From: Candidatus Aenigmatarchaeota archaeon | GTDB lineage: Archaea > Aenigmatarchaeota > Aenigmatarchaeia > CG10238-14 > SCSR01 | Assembly: GCA_018304615.1 (NCBI GenBank) | Contig: JAGVVV010000004.1 | Location: 1-56,836, forward strand | DNA length: 56,836 nucleotides | Direction of reading: 5' to 3' | In this document: one piece after another, positions 47,455 through 55,747 of the stretch | How the letters are laid out: each line of letters starts with the position of its first letter | Position numbering within the stretch: the stretch's first letter is position 1 | The notes under the pieces: model-generated | What the model was told of the DNA's origin: nothing | Database searches by the model: none | What the model saw: only the letters and a program-made list of their open reading frames with translations | Program-made: the position numbers and the translations under genes

Positions 47455-47883
47455 ATGGCAAGAGAAATAGAAAATGAAGGTCTTATTCACATTCTTCCAG
47501 AAACAAATCTCCTCGATTACAATTCAGATCTGGAATATCTGTTACATCATGGAAAGTGGTTGATTTATGCGCACAAAGAAGCAGTGCAAAGAATGGGAGG
47601 AAAAGTCAGAAATCTAGTTGGAAAAAATGGTATTACTGAGGCCAAGTTTACTACAAGACCATCTCTGCAAGTCCCTCAGGGTTATACATTAGGAGTCGAT
47701 TATGTAATGATTGTTTATTGTGATGACAGAAACAAAAGTGAAGTCAGAAAGATTCTTGAAAAACAGTTTAACGCATCAGAAATGTTCTGGAAATATGATA
47801 GAGAAACCTGGATGGAATCCTTGAATTCAGGAGAAAAAATTCCTGATGAAATTCAAGAGGCTCTGAAAAAACTGGAGCTGTGA
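47455..47883 (+). CDS. Hypothetical protein
   Basis: 142-aa ORF overlapping the next gene by ATGA-type coupling. Confidence 0.6.
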   Translation: MAREIENEGLIHILPETNLLDYNSDLEYLLHHGKWLIYAHKEAVQRMGGKVRNLVGKNGITEAKFTTRPSLQVPQGYTLGVDYVMIVYCDDRNKSEVRKILEKQFNASEMFWKYDRETWMESLNSGEKIPDEIQEALKKLEL

Positions 47884-48842
47884 ATATGGCAAGAATTCCA
47901 ATTGATAATTTGCTTTCCATTCCTGAATCCGATTATTTGGTCGTGGCTGGTTACAAATATCCATATGAACAAATCCAAGATTGGAAAAATCAAATTTATC
48001 TTGGCATGGCAGATGCTCATGAAATAAAGAAGAATTCATGTCTTGACTTTTTGTTAAAATATTTTGTTGAAAATACTGGCCCAGAACCTATGGTTGAAAT
48101 AATACCTTACAAGATTTTAATGCTGGATGCTAGAAAAGAAGGATGGCCCGAGACTTCTGTGAGAAGAAATACAAGAAGACTGGAAGATTTAGGAATTGTT
48201 GGTCTGTATGATTTTAACAATCCCAAGTATCTTAAAAGGACAGAACTGTTGCGACAAGTAGGACGAAAATATAGATGGAGAAAATTTGTCGCATCTAAAT
48301 TGGCCATTCCTATAACTCAATTTGAAGAAGCAGCTAAAACCGATACGATTGCTATGGTTAGTTTTATTCGGGGAATGTCTGAAGAAGAAATAAAGGCTAT
48401 TGATAGAAAAAGGTACGAGATTATTAGGCAAGTTGACTTGCGCGGGTTGGATGTCAGTGAACGAGCCCGAATAGTATCCGAAATGGTTGACACTTACAAA
48501 ATGTTTGAAAAAAATAGAAAACCTTTATCAAAAGAAGAAAGAGCAAAAATTCTATCTGATGCAACTGAAAAATTGAAACGATTGCCTGATGTGGAAAGAA
48601 TTTATCTAGTTGGCTCAATGTCAAATAATAGGTTTAGAGAAAGATCTGATATTGACCTAATGGTAATTCTATCACCAACTTCAGATGAGAACAATGGGAA
48701 TTTACGCAAAACTACAAAAAGTCTGAACGATGCAATAGATCTTTTCAGCTTTACAAAAGAACAATATCAAGAACTTTTGGCAAAAAGAAAATTAATTGCT
48801 CATCAAGCAGTTTTAATTCATGAAAGGAATTTGTCCAAATAG
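47880..48842 (+). CDS. Protein with C-terminal nucleotidyltransferase domain
   Basis: 'VERIYLVGSMSNNRFRERSDIDLMVIL' (GS...DxD). Confidence 0.75.
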   Translation: MNMARIPIDNLLSIPESDYLVVAGYKYPYEQIQDWKNQIYLGMADAHEIKKNSCLDFLLKYFVENTGPEPMVEIIPYKILMLDARKEGWPETSVRRNTRRLEDLGIVGLYDFNNPKYLKRTELLRQVGRKYRWRKFVASKLAIPITQFEEAAKTDTIAMVSFIRGMSEEEIKAIDRKRYEIIRQVDLRGLDVSERARIVSEMVDTYKMFEKNRKPLSKEERAKILSDATEKLKRLPDVERIYLVGSMSNNRFRERSDIDLMVILSPTSDENNGNLRKTTKSLNDAIDLFSFTKEQYQELLAKRKLIAHQAVLIHERNLSK

Positions 48843-48856
48843 CAAATTGAATGAAC

Positions 48857-48892
48857 ATTAAACTTTGGGGGATATTTATTTACAGGAGTAAT
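48857..48892 (+). repeat. Interspersed repeat, degenerate copy
   Basis: cattaaactttgggggatatttaTTTACAGGAGTAAT. Confidence 0.6.
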
Positions 48893-48900
48893 TAATCGAA

Positions 48901-49566
48901 TTAGATTAGTTTCAATAAGGTTTCCAATGATTCATGATAGGCAAACCCAAATCGAGGATTTAATTTTGTAAAAGTTCCTACTAATTCAGCTTCTGTTTCT
49001 TTAGTAGTTAGAGCAAAAAAGAAATCAATTACTTGACATTCCGATTTCAATGCAGCATCAATGTCTGAAGCTTTGTTACTAACAACAACCCTAGGCAAGA
49101 AAGGAGACGCATTTAGTAATTCGGCTTTTTTCCTCAACTTATCAGAATATTCCTTGCTATGAACGACTTTACCATCTTCTAAAACAGAATATCCATGAAC
49201 AGATTCAATATAATCCACAGATACAGAATCTCTTTCCAGAATTGTTAAGATAACTTTCGGATGTTCGCTTGTCCATATGACATTTTTATAACCATGCTCA
49301 TTCACACCAGTAATGACTTTTCTTGCTACATCAGACACTCTTGAATTTTCATCACTCAACGTGAGTTCTTGATACTTTTCAAGGAATTTGCTTCTTTCTC
49401 CTACTGGCCTACTGAGGTCGTATTTAAAATCAGGTCCAACTGCAGCTTCGGCAGCAGTCAGATGTGCGGCATAATTTGTATTTCCAATCAGGCACCCATG
49501 AAAATTAAAGAAAACTGCATTGGGGTATTTTTCTTCTGTGAGTTCACTTTCTACGAGGGTCATCAT
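48901..49566 (-). CDS. HAD-like hydrolase-related protein
   Basis: 'AVFFNFHGCLIGN', 'VIWTSEHPKVIL', 'VVSNKASDIDAAL'; first catalytic Asp apparently replaced. Confidence 0.5.
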   Translation of the reverse strand: MMTLVESELTEEKYPNAVFFNFHGCLIGNTNYAAHLTAAEAAVGPDFKYDLSRPVGERSKFLEKYQELTLSDENSRVSDVARKVITGVNEHGYKNVIWTSEHPKVILTILERDSVSVDYIESVHGYSVLEDGKVVHSKEYSDKLRKKAELLNASPFLPRVVVSNKASDIDAALKSECQVIDFFFALTTKETEAELVGTFTKLNPRFGFAYHESLETLLKLI

Positions 49567-49655
49567 AAAGTAATTAAATATTAAAGATTTAAGAGTTAAG
49601 TGCTCCTAACGTGCAGTGCATCAGGTTCAGATTTCGAGGAGCATTTAAAGAAAGC

Positions 49656-50165
49656 TTAATAGACATGAAAAATTCTCTTGATTGTTGTTAACCAAAAACC
49701 ATCATAGCCTGATTTTTTTGCTGCATATTCGGCTGATATTTCCTCACCTGCAAGAGGCAGGCAAATCAATCCGAGGATATAGGCTGTTGGATGGAACAGA
49801 TAAGATGAAACTCCGATAGCGACCATCGTAGAATACATTCGTTTATTATTTTTCGACATAAATCCTTCTAGCTCATGGCCGGGATAACTAGCTATTCCAA
49901 GAATCTTACTTAATCTCTTATGCTCTTTGTGAAACCTAACATGACCAAGTTCATGGGCAACTTTTACCTCAAACAATCTCCTACGTTGAAAAGTTATAGG
50001 TGATAGGTTTATTTCTATTTTTTTTTCGTTTTCTGATTTTGACCATAAAACTTCAGCCATAGTGTCAACGCCTTCAACATTATTCACCTTGAGTTCATGA
50101 TCTGAAAGGCCAAAATCATCTCTCATTTTCAAAGCAAGTTTTTGTAAATCTTCTAATGTGCTCAT
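49656..50165 (-). CDS. Membrane metallopeptidase-like protein (HExxH)
   Basis: 'EVKVAHELGHVRFHKEHKR' plus TM segment. Confidence 0.6.
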   Translation of the reverse strand: MSTLEDLQKLALKMRDDFGLSDHELKVNNVEGVDTMAEVLWSKSENEKKIEINLSPITFQRRRLFEVKVAHELGHVRFHKEHKRLSKILGIASYPGHELEGFMSKNNKRMYSTMVAIGVSSYLFHPTAYILGLICLPLAGEEISAEYAAKKSGYDGFWLTTIKRIFHVY

Positions 50166-50243
50166 GAATTGTTATTAAATGACAAGAATTTAAAATTTTG
50201 AATAAATATTTAGAAATTATAAATTTTCTATCAAATAGAAAAT

Positions 50244-50317
50244 TGGACCCGAAGGGATTCGAACCCTCATCTCGTGGTCCGAAGCCACGCCGGCTATCCA
50301 AGTTACCACACGGGTCC
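50244..50317 (-). tRNA. tRNA-Arg(UCG)
   Basis: GGACCCG...CGTGG-CTTCGGA-CCACG...GGGTTCGAATCCC...CGGGTCCA. Confidence 0.95.
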
Positions 50318-50351
50318 ATTAAATAATTCTAACTTCAGAGAATAAGAAAAC

Positions 50352-50591
50352 TCACTCGGGTGGTGAAATCTTATCGAGAATTAGTCTCCGTATTTTGTGA
50401 GGGTCGGCTTTTCCGCCAGACTTTCTCATCACTTCAGAGATCAGCTTAGTGAGAGAACTTCTCAGACCGCCCTGAATTTCAAGAAGGGCAGATGTGTTAT
50501 TGTTTATTACTTCGTCTACTATTGCTTCCAAATTTTCAGGCTCTTCCTCGAACTTTGGAATGAATTCTTCAGGTTCTTTCCTTCTAGGCAC
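50352..50591 (-). CDS. Small GatB/YqeY C-terminal-like protein
   Basis: 'LEAIVDEVINNNTSAL...LTKLISEVMRKSGGKADPHKIRRLILDKI'. Confidence 0.6.
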   Translation of the reverse strand: MPRRKEPEEFIPKFEEEPENLEAIVDEVINNNTSALLEIQGGLRSSLTKLISEVMRKSGGKADPHKIRRLILDKISPPE

Positions 50592-50632
50592 TGTTATCTA
50601 ATTCAGGAATAACCCTTCACAGATTAAAACTT

Positions 50633-51094
50633 ATGGTATTCAAAATTGAAAATGAGCATATGAAGGAAAGGCAATGTGTAAAACTGGTAGTTTATGTTTT
50701 CCTGCTTCGACATGGAAAGATACTCCTTGGAAAGAGAAAGAATATATTCGGTTATGGTCACTACTCCACTCCTGCAGGGCATATGGAAAGGGGGGAAAGC
50801 GTGATCGAATGTGCCAAAAGAGAACTGTTTGAAGAAACCGGATTGGTTGCTGACAAATTTGAATTCAGATGCGTGAGATTGATACGGCCGTACAAGATCA
50901 ACGGCGAGATGGCAGATCCTTATGTGGCATTTTGTGTCGAAGCCAAGAAATGGAAAAACGAGCCTAGGAACATAGAACCAAACAAGAATGAAGGATGGGG
51001 ATGGCACCCTTTGAATAAATTGCCCAATCCAATGTTTCCTCCGGTAAAAATGCTTGCCGAATGTAATAAGAAATCTATTCCGTTCATCGATTGA
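50633..51094 (+). CDS. NUDIX hydrolase
   Basis: 'GHYSTPAGHMERGESVIECAKRELFEETGL'. Confidence 0.92.
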   Translation: MVFKIENEHMKERQCVKLVVYVFLLRHGKILLGKRKNIFGYGHYSTPAGHMERGESVIECAKRELFEETGLVADKFEFRCVRLIRPYKINGEMADPYVAFCVEAKKWKNEPRNIEPNKNEGWGWHPLNKLPNPMFPPVKMLAECNKKSIPFID

Positions 51095-51099
51095 GAAAC

Positions 51100-52395
51100 T
51101 TATGGATAAACCCTGTTTATCAGTCTAGGAAATGGTATGGCATCTCTAATGTGATCCAATTTCAGAATCCATGTGATCAATCTTTCAATCCCAAGTCCGA
51201 ATCCTGAATGAGGGACAGTCCCGAATCTTCTGAGATCCAGATACCACGAATAATCCTTTGGGTTCAGCTTCTGTTCCTTTATCCTTTTCATCAATTGCTT
51301 GTAATCGTGAATTCTCTGACCTCCGCCTGTCAATTCCCCATATCCTTCCGGTCCGAGCAGATCTACAGACAGTGTGACATCAGTATTTTTCGGATCAGGC
51401 ATGTGATAGAACGCCTTGATCTCTTTCGGGAAGTGGGTGAGGAAGAAAGGCTTGTCAAACTTCTGCGTCAAAATCTTTTCCAGTTCGTATGTGATGTCTT
51501 GTCCTTGTTTTATCTTGACTCCTTCTTTCTTTAAAATATCAACTGCCTTTTCATGTGTGATTCTTTCAAATGGAGGATTGATTTTCAATAAAAACTCCGG
51601 ATCCCTGCCAAAATACTTCAGGATTTCAGGTTCCTCTTTCGCGAGCCTGTGAAGCAAATATGTGACCAACTGCTCTTCCGTCTTCAGCAATCCTTCGAAA
51701 TCGCACCACGGCTCCTCGACTTCCAAATGCCAATACTCTGTGAGATGCCTCCTTGTCCTGGATTTTTCTGCCCTGAACGACGGGGCGATGACAAATATTT
51801 TTCCCAGCGAGGCGATTCCTGCTTCCGCATACAGCTGCCATGATTGGACCAAGTAGGCTTTCTGATCAAAATATTTCACAGGAAAAAGTGTGGATCCGCC
51901 TTCAACCGCGGCTGTAGTGAACATAGGCGTATCGAATTCCTTGAAGCCATTCTCCTTGAACCAATCTCTTACAATTTCCATGAATTTCGATCTCAGAGTA
52001 AGTATTTTCACCATCCTCTCAGTTCTCAAGTAAAACTGCCTGTTGTCAAGAAGAAAATCTGGCCCGTGTTCTTTCTTACCAATCGGGTAATCCTCATCAG
52101 CTTTCGTTTCGACTTTGGCAGAAGAAGCTGTGACTTCAAACCCTCCAGGAGATCGAGGATCTTTTCTGACTTCTCCTTCCACTTCAATCACAGATTCAAG
52201 CGGAGATTTTTCTACATCATCAAAATTTTTTTCTCCAACCTTATCTTTCTTCACAGCGCATTGGATAATTCCTGTTCCATCTCTGAGAAAAACGAAAACG
52301 ATTCCCCCAGAACTCCTCTTGTTATGGAGCCAGCCGTGTATCCTGACTTTACCGTCTTTCCCAAGAAATATTTTTTCAATATTAGTAAATTCCAT
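51100..52395 (-). CDS. asnS: Asparaginyl-tRNA synthetase
   Basis: Class IIb AsnRS: 'VRIHGWLHNKRSSGGIVFVFLRDGTGIIQC', 'FRAEKSRTRRHLTEYWHLEVE', 'GFGLGIERLITWI'; located next to tRNA-Asn. Confidence 0.92.
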   Translation of the reverse strand: MEFTNIEKIFLGKDGKVRIHGWLHNKRSSGGIVFVFLRDGTGIIQCAVKKDKVGEKNFDDVEKSPLESVIEVEGEVRKDPRSPGGFEVTASSAKVETKADEDYPIGKKEHGPDFLLDNRQFYLRTERMVKILTLRSKFMEIVRDWFKENGFKEFDTPMFTTAAVEGGSTLFPVKYFDQKAYLVQSWQLYAEAGIASLGKIFVIAPSFRAEKSRTRRHLTEYWHLEVEEPWCDFEGLLKTEEQLVTYLLHRLAKEEPEILKYFGRDPEFLLKINPPFERITHEKAVDILKKEGVKIKQGQDITYELEKILTQKFDKPFFLTHFPKEIKAFYHMPDPKNTDVTLSVDLLGPEGYGELTGGGQRIHDYKQLMKRIKEQKLNPKDYSWYLDLRRFGTVPHSGFGLGIERLITWILKLDHIRDAIPFPRLINRVYP

Positions 52396-52426
52396 ATGAA
52401 TCATTTCTCCTCTGAAATAAAAATGG

Positions 52427-52500
52427 CTGCGGAGGTGGGTATCGAACCCACATCATCGAGGTAACAGCTCGATATGCTGACCAGTTGGCACCACTCCGCT
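52427..52500 (-). tRNA. tRNA-Asn(GUU); 3' CCA is genome-encoded (52424-52426)
   Basis: AGCGGAG...TCGAG-CTGTTAC-CTCGA...GTGGG-TTCGATA-CCCAC...CTCCGCA-G-CCA. Confidence 0.88.
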
Positions 52501-52781
52501 ATCGCAGAAACAATTCCAGAAAAAGATTCATCAGAAGACAATCGAATTTTTTTGGCGAAGATTAATTCGAGTAACAAGAAGTACGGAAATTCAGTTTCGA
52601 CAACTATTGTTTTGGCAATCGCCTTTCATTCACTTCACCGATTCTCTTATTTATCACTTCCAAGTATTTAAAATCGCTCCTCAGAGAAGTTTGGATTCCT
52701 ATTTGGTAGTAAACCTATGAACTGTAAAATATATTTTCATAGACAGAAGACCTTTTATAAACACAAAAAGAAAGGAATTTA

Positions 52782-52852
52782 TTGGGTTTAACTTAACTTA
52801 CGAACAATCTAACACATTGGGTTTAACTTAACTGCTAAATTGGGTTTGAACT
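52782..52852 (+). repeat. Three direct repeats TTGGGTTTAACTTAACT (third degenerate) upstream of ftsZ
   Basis: 52782-52798, 52817-52833, 52840-52852 (TTGGGTTTGAACT). Confidence 0.75.
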
Positions 52853-52885
52853 ATCATGCTTGTTCTAGTTCTAAGAATATAATTT

Positions 52886-52932
52886 GAAAACGGCATATAA
52901 ACCGTTTTCGATGAGACAAAATATATTTTGTC
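52886..52932 (+). promoter_or_regulatory. ftsZ promoter/leader with two inverted repeats
   Basis: GAAAACGG-catataaa-CCGTTTTC (52886-52909) and the perfect palindrome GACAAAATATATTTTGTC (52915-52932), followed by AGGAGG and the ATG. Confidence 0.7.
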
Positions 52933-52950
52933 GAACATAGGAGGATTAAA

Positions 52951-54096
52951 ATGGACTCAATAATTTCAAGCGCTTTGAGCAGATCTCTAGGAGACGAGAT
53001 GCCAAAAGCGTCAAGACTGGAAAATACTTCTGGTGCCACTTACTCTAATGTTGATTACTATAAACTTGCTGAGCAAGAGTTCGGCTTCTCCGTCAAGAAA
53101 GCCAAAATAGTAGTAGTCGGCTGCGGTGGTGCAGGCCAGAACGCAGTGACACGTTTGACCGAAATGGGCGTCGAAGGTGCATCGACTATTTCTTTGAACA
53201 CAGACGCCAAACACTTAGCCGTGGGAAAAGCTGATAAAAAAATTCTGATCGGGAAAGAACTCACACGTGGGCTTGGTTGTGGTGGGTATCCTGAGGTTGG
53301 AAAGAAAGCAGCAGAAGAATCTAGGAACGAGATTAAGGAATCTCTAGACGGAGCCGACCTTGTCTTTGCGATTGCAGGATTAGGTAAGGGAACCGGAACA
53401 GGTTCAGTGCCAGTAGCATGCGAGATAGCAAAATCAATGGGTGCAATAGTAATCGCTGTAGTGACCATGCCTTTCAAACTGGAAGGTTCTAGGATTTCCA
53501 AAGCTGAGGACGGACTAGCAAGTCTGAGACAAGTGACAGACACTGCTATCGTCATCGAGAACGACAAGCTTCTCAAATACGCAGGCAATATGAGCATCCA
53601 GCAGGCGTTCGCAGTAGCAGACGAACTCATAGCCCAAATGGTAAAGGGAATCACAGAGACGATCACTCTGCCTTCTCTGGTTAATCTGGACTATGCAGAC
53701 GTCAAAGCTGTAATGCACACTGGAGGAGTTGCAGCAATAGGTGTAGGTGAATCTAACAGCTCTGACAGGGCAAAGGAATCGATCACCAGAGCCCTACTCA
53801 ATCCGCTGTTGGAGGTAGACTACACAGGTGCAGCAGGTGCTCTTGTCCACATTACAGGTGGGCCAGACTTGCGATTGGACGAAGTGAATCTAATCGGTGA
53901 GACAGTAGCGCAGCACTTGGATCCGCAAGCACAAGTGTTCTGGGGTGCTAGAATCTTACCTGAATTCGAAGGTAGGGTCCAAGTCATCTCAATAATTACA
54001 GGAGTCAAATCACCATACATACTCGGACCAGTAAGTTACGAAAAACCAGTCACTAGAGAAATGAGCAAGACGTTAGGAATAGACATAATCAGATAA
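52951..54096 (+). CDS. ftsZ: Cell division GTPase FtsZ
   Basis: 'VVVGCGGAGQNAVTRLTEMG', 'LGKGTGTGSVPVACEIAKSMGAIVIAVVTMPFKLEG', 'ITRALLNPLLEVDYTGAAGALVHITGG'. Confidence 0.95.
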   Translation: MDSIISSALSRSLGDEMPKASRLENTSGATYSNVDYYKLAEQEFGFSVKKAKIVVVGCGGAGQNAVTRLTEMGVEGASTISLNTDAKHLAVGKADKKILIGKELTRGLGCGGYPEVGKKAAEESRNEIKESLDGADLVFAIAGLGKGTGTGSVPVACEIAKSMGAIVIAVVTMPFKLEGSRISKAEDGLASLRQVTDTAIVIENDKLLKYAGNMSIQQAFAVADELIAQMVKGITETITLPSLVNLDYADVKAVMHTGGVAAIGVGESNSSDRAKESITRALLNPLLEVDYTGAAGALVHITGGPDLRLDEVNLIGETVAQHLDPQAQVFWGARILPEFEGRVQVISIITGVKSPYILGPVSYEKPVTREMSKTLGIDIIR

Positions 54097-54219
54097 ATTG
54101 GAAATGGGGAGGTTGGCCTTTATAAAAAGTCAAACCACACTCTGGACAGGGCCCTCTCCCCTATTTTATTTTCTTTCAAAGAATGGTTGTCCAGCTCAAA
54201 AAAACAGGAGGCAGCCAAG

Positions 54220-54297
54220 ATGGAAGATGATGATGTTTACGATCCTCTCGTAGAGGAAGAAGAGGACGAAGACAGCGATGATCTGTTCGGTCTATAG
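54220..54297 (+). CDS. Possible 25-aa acidic peptide downstream of ftsZ
   Basis: MEDDDVYDPLVEEEEDEDSDDLFGL with upstream GGAGG. Confidence 0.35.
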   Translation: MEDDDVYDPLVEEEEDEDSDDLFGL

Positions 54298-54337
54298 AAA
54301 AATTCATCAAAAACTATTTTTTACTACAATTATCTGT

Positions 54338-54613
54338 TCATACCCACTTTACTAAACCACTGCTAGAAAGTTTGTCAAGAATTCCGCCGATTGCTGCTTT
54401 GACTATGTCTCTGTTTCCATCTACGGCGAACACATCTACGATCTTGTCCACTTCAGTCTTTCCGTCACACTGAACCCAAACAAGAAAAGCAATCGGGTCC
54501 AGAGAATAAGTCTTGTTGGTTTCCTTATCGATGAGGGTGTATGCTTCTGCAGACTTCTCCCAGGCCATGTCCTTTATCTTCTGCGGTTTCTTGAGTTCGT
54601 CCATAAGACTCAA
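54338..54613 (-). CDS. PqqD-like (winged-helix RRE-type) protein
   Basis: 'YSLDPIAFLVWVQCDGKTEVDKIVDVF...GILDKLSSSGLV'. Confidence 0.65.
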   Translation of the reverse strand: MSLMDELKKPQKIKDMAWEKSAEAYTLIDKETNKTYSLDPIAFLVWVQCDGKTEVDKIVDVFAVDGNRDIVKAAIGGILDKLSSSGLVKWV

Positions 54614-54909
54614 ACTTGAACTGCAGCAGATTCTTCAGTCATCTCTTCTGCGGAAGTCGGGGTTGCAATGTGCTTGATTATCACTACGTCTCCAATAGCA
54701 GTGACCATCGGATAAGGAATTATGACTCCCTTCTTTCCGCCGACGGCTTTCCCTAAGAAACTTCCCCTAGCAGCTTCGATCACCAAAGATCTCACCTTGA
54801 ATCTAGAAAGATCAAACTCGAGGTCTGAAACCTTCCCTGCATAGTATCCTTTTGCAGTGAACACATCTTTGTTAAACATGTCAGCAACATTTTTCACGCT
54901 TATTGGCAT
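54610..54909 (-). CDS. PRC-barrel domain protein
   Basis: 'DVFTAKGYYAGKVSDLEFDLSRFKVRSLVIEA...VIIPYPMVTAIGDVVII'. Confidence 0.85.
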   Translation of the reverse strand: MPISVKNVADMFNKDVFTAKGYYAGKVSDLEFDLSRFKVRSLVIEAARGSFLGKAVGGKKGVIIPYPMVTAIGDVVIIKHIATPTSAEEMTEESAAVQV

Positions 54910-54994
54910 TCGTATTCCTCCTTATAAAATTCGTCTTAAAAGAATATTAAGTTTTAAAGTATTAATAAAAGTTTCAATCACTAATCATGATTAT

Positions 54995-55090
54995 GCTGGA
55001 GTCGCCTAACCCGGTATGGCACTGGTTTGCTAAAATTTGCAAAAAACCAGCGCTCGAAAGAGCTTCGGGGTTCAAATCCCCGCTCCAGCG
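54995..55090 (+). tRNA. tRNA-Ser(GCU) with 12-nt intron at 37/38
   Basis: GCTGGAG.../CTCCAGC-G; anticodon stem CTGGT/ACCAG; intron AAATTTGCAAAA (55033-55044) with BHB central helix TTGC/GCAA and 3' bulge AA|A; long variable arm. Confidence 0.92.
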
Positions 55091-55103
55091 CCTTCAAACT
55101 TGA

Positions 55104-55160
55104 CCGGGTGAAAACCGGGTGATTTATGGAGCTGCCATAAGTTACCCGGAAATTACCCGG
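55104..55160. repeat. Long imperfect inverted repeat just downstream of tRNA-Ser
   Basis: CCGGGTGAAAACCGGGTGATTTATGG-agctg-CCATAAGTTACCCGGAAATTACCCGG. Confidence 0.85.
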
Positions 55161-55189
55161 AAAAATTTTTACCAAATACAAGCGATCAA

Positions 55190-55747
55190 ATGAAAAGAAA
55201 TGTTATTTTCATCCACGGAACCTATGGAAGCGGTAAAGAGAACTGGTTTCCTTGGCTGAAGAAAAAACTTGAAAGAAGTGGACACAAAGTTCTTGTTCCA
55301 AAATTCCCTACTCCTAAAGGTCAAACGCTGAGAAATTGGTTAAAGGTGTTTTCAAAATTCGATAAATTTGTAGATAATAATACAATCTTCGTGTGTCATA
55401 GTATTGGTGCCTCTTTTGTTTTAAGATACTTGGAAACAACTAAGAAGAACGTAAAAGGATGTTTCTTTGTCGCTCCATTCGTTTTTGTTTTGTGCTCTAC
55501 TGATTTGGACTATCTTTTCAAATCATTCGTTGGTGATTATGACTATAAAAAAATAAAGAAAAGATGCAACAAGTTTTTCATATTTGGTTCTGATAACGAC
55601 AAATATGTTCCTCTTGAATGGGATAAAAAATTAAAGAAGAGACTAAATGCTAAACTTTTCATTCTGAAAAACGCAGGTCACATAAACGAAGACGCAGGCT
55701 ATCTTAAATTTCCATTACTGTTTGATAAGATTAAAAAATTAAAATAA
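55190..55747 (+). CDS. Alpha/beta hydrolase (RBBP9/YdeN-like)
   Basis: 'VIFIHGTYGSGKENWFPWLKKKLE', 'FVCHSIGASFVLRYLE', 'NAGHINEDAGY'. Confidence 0.85.
   Translation: MKRNVIFIHGTYGSGKENWFPWLKKKLERSGHKVLVPKFPTPKGQTLRNWLKVFSKFDKFVDNNTIFVCHSIGASFVLRYLETTKKNVKGCFFVAPFVFVLCSTDLDYLFKSFVGDYDYKKIKKRCNKFFIFGSDNDKYVPLEWDKKLKKRLNAKLFILKNAGHINEDAGYLKFPLLFDKIKKLK

Noticed and set aside
37166-49625. Calling the repeat region a bona fide integron
   Set aside because: No integron integrase is visible in the window, the repeats do not show recognisable attC R'/R'' boxes by eye, and essential genes (TBP, eS17) are inside. Kept only as a cassette-like organisation to be tested.
51626-51869. Multiple short overlapping ORFs within asnS
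   Set aside because: All lie inside the clearly conserved AsnRS coding sequence.
54105-54170. Possible small RNA after ftsZ (TGGGGAGG...CCTCTCCCC)
   Set aside because: Only a short stem with a large unpaired loop; more likely a simple 3' UTR hairpin, and no known RNA family features were seen.
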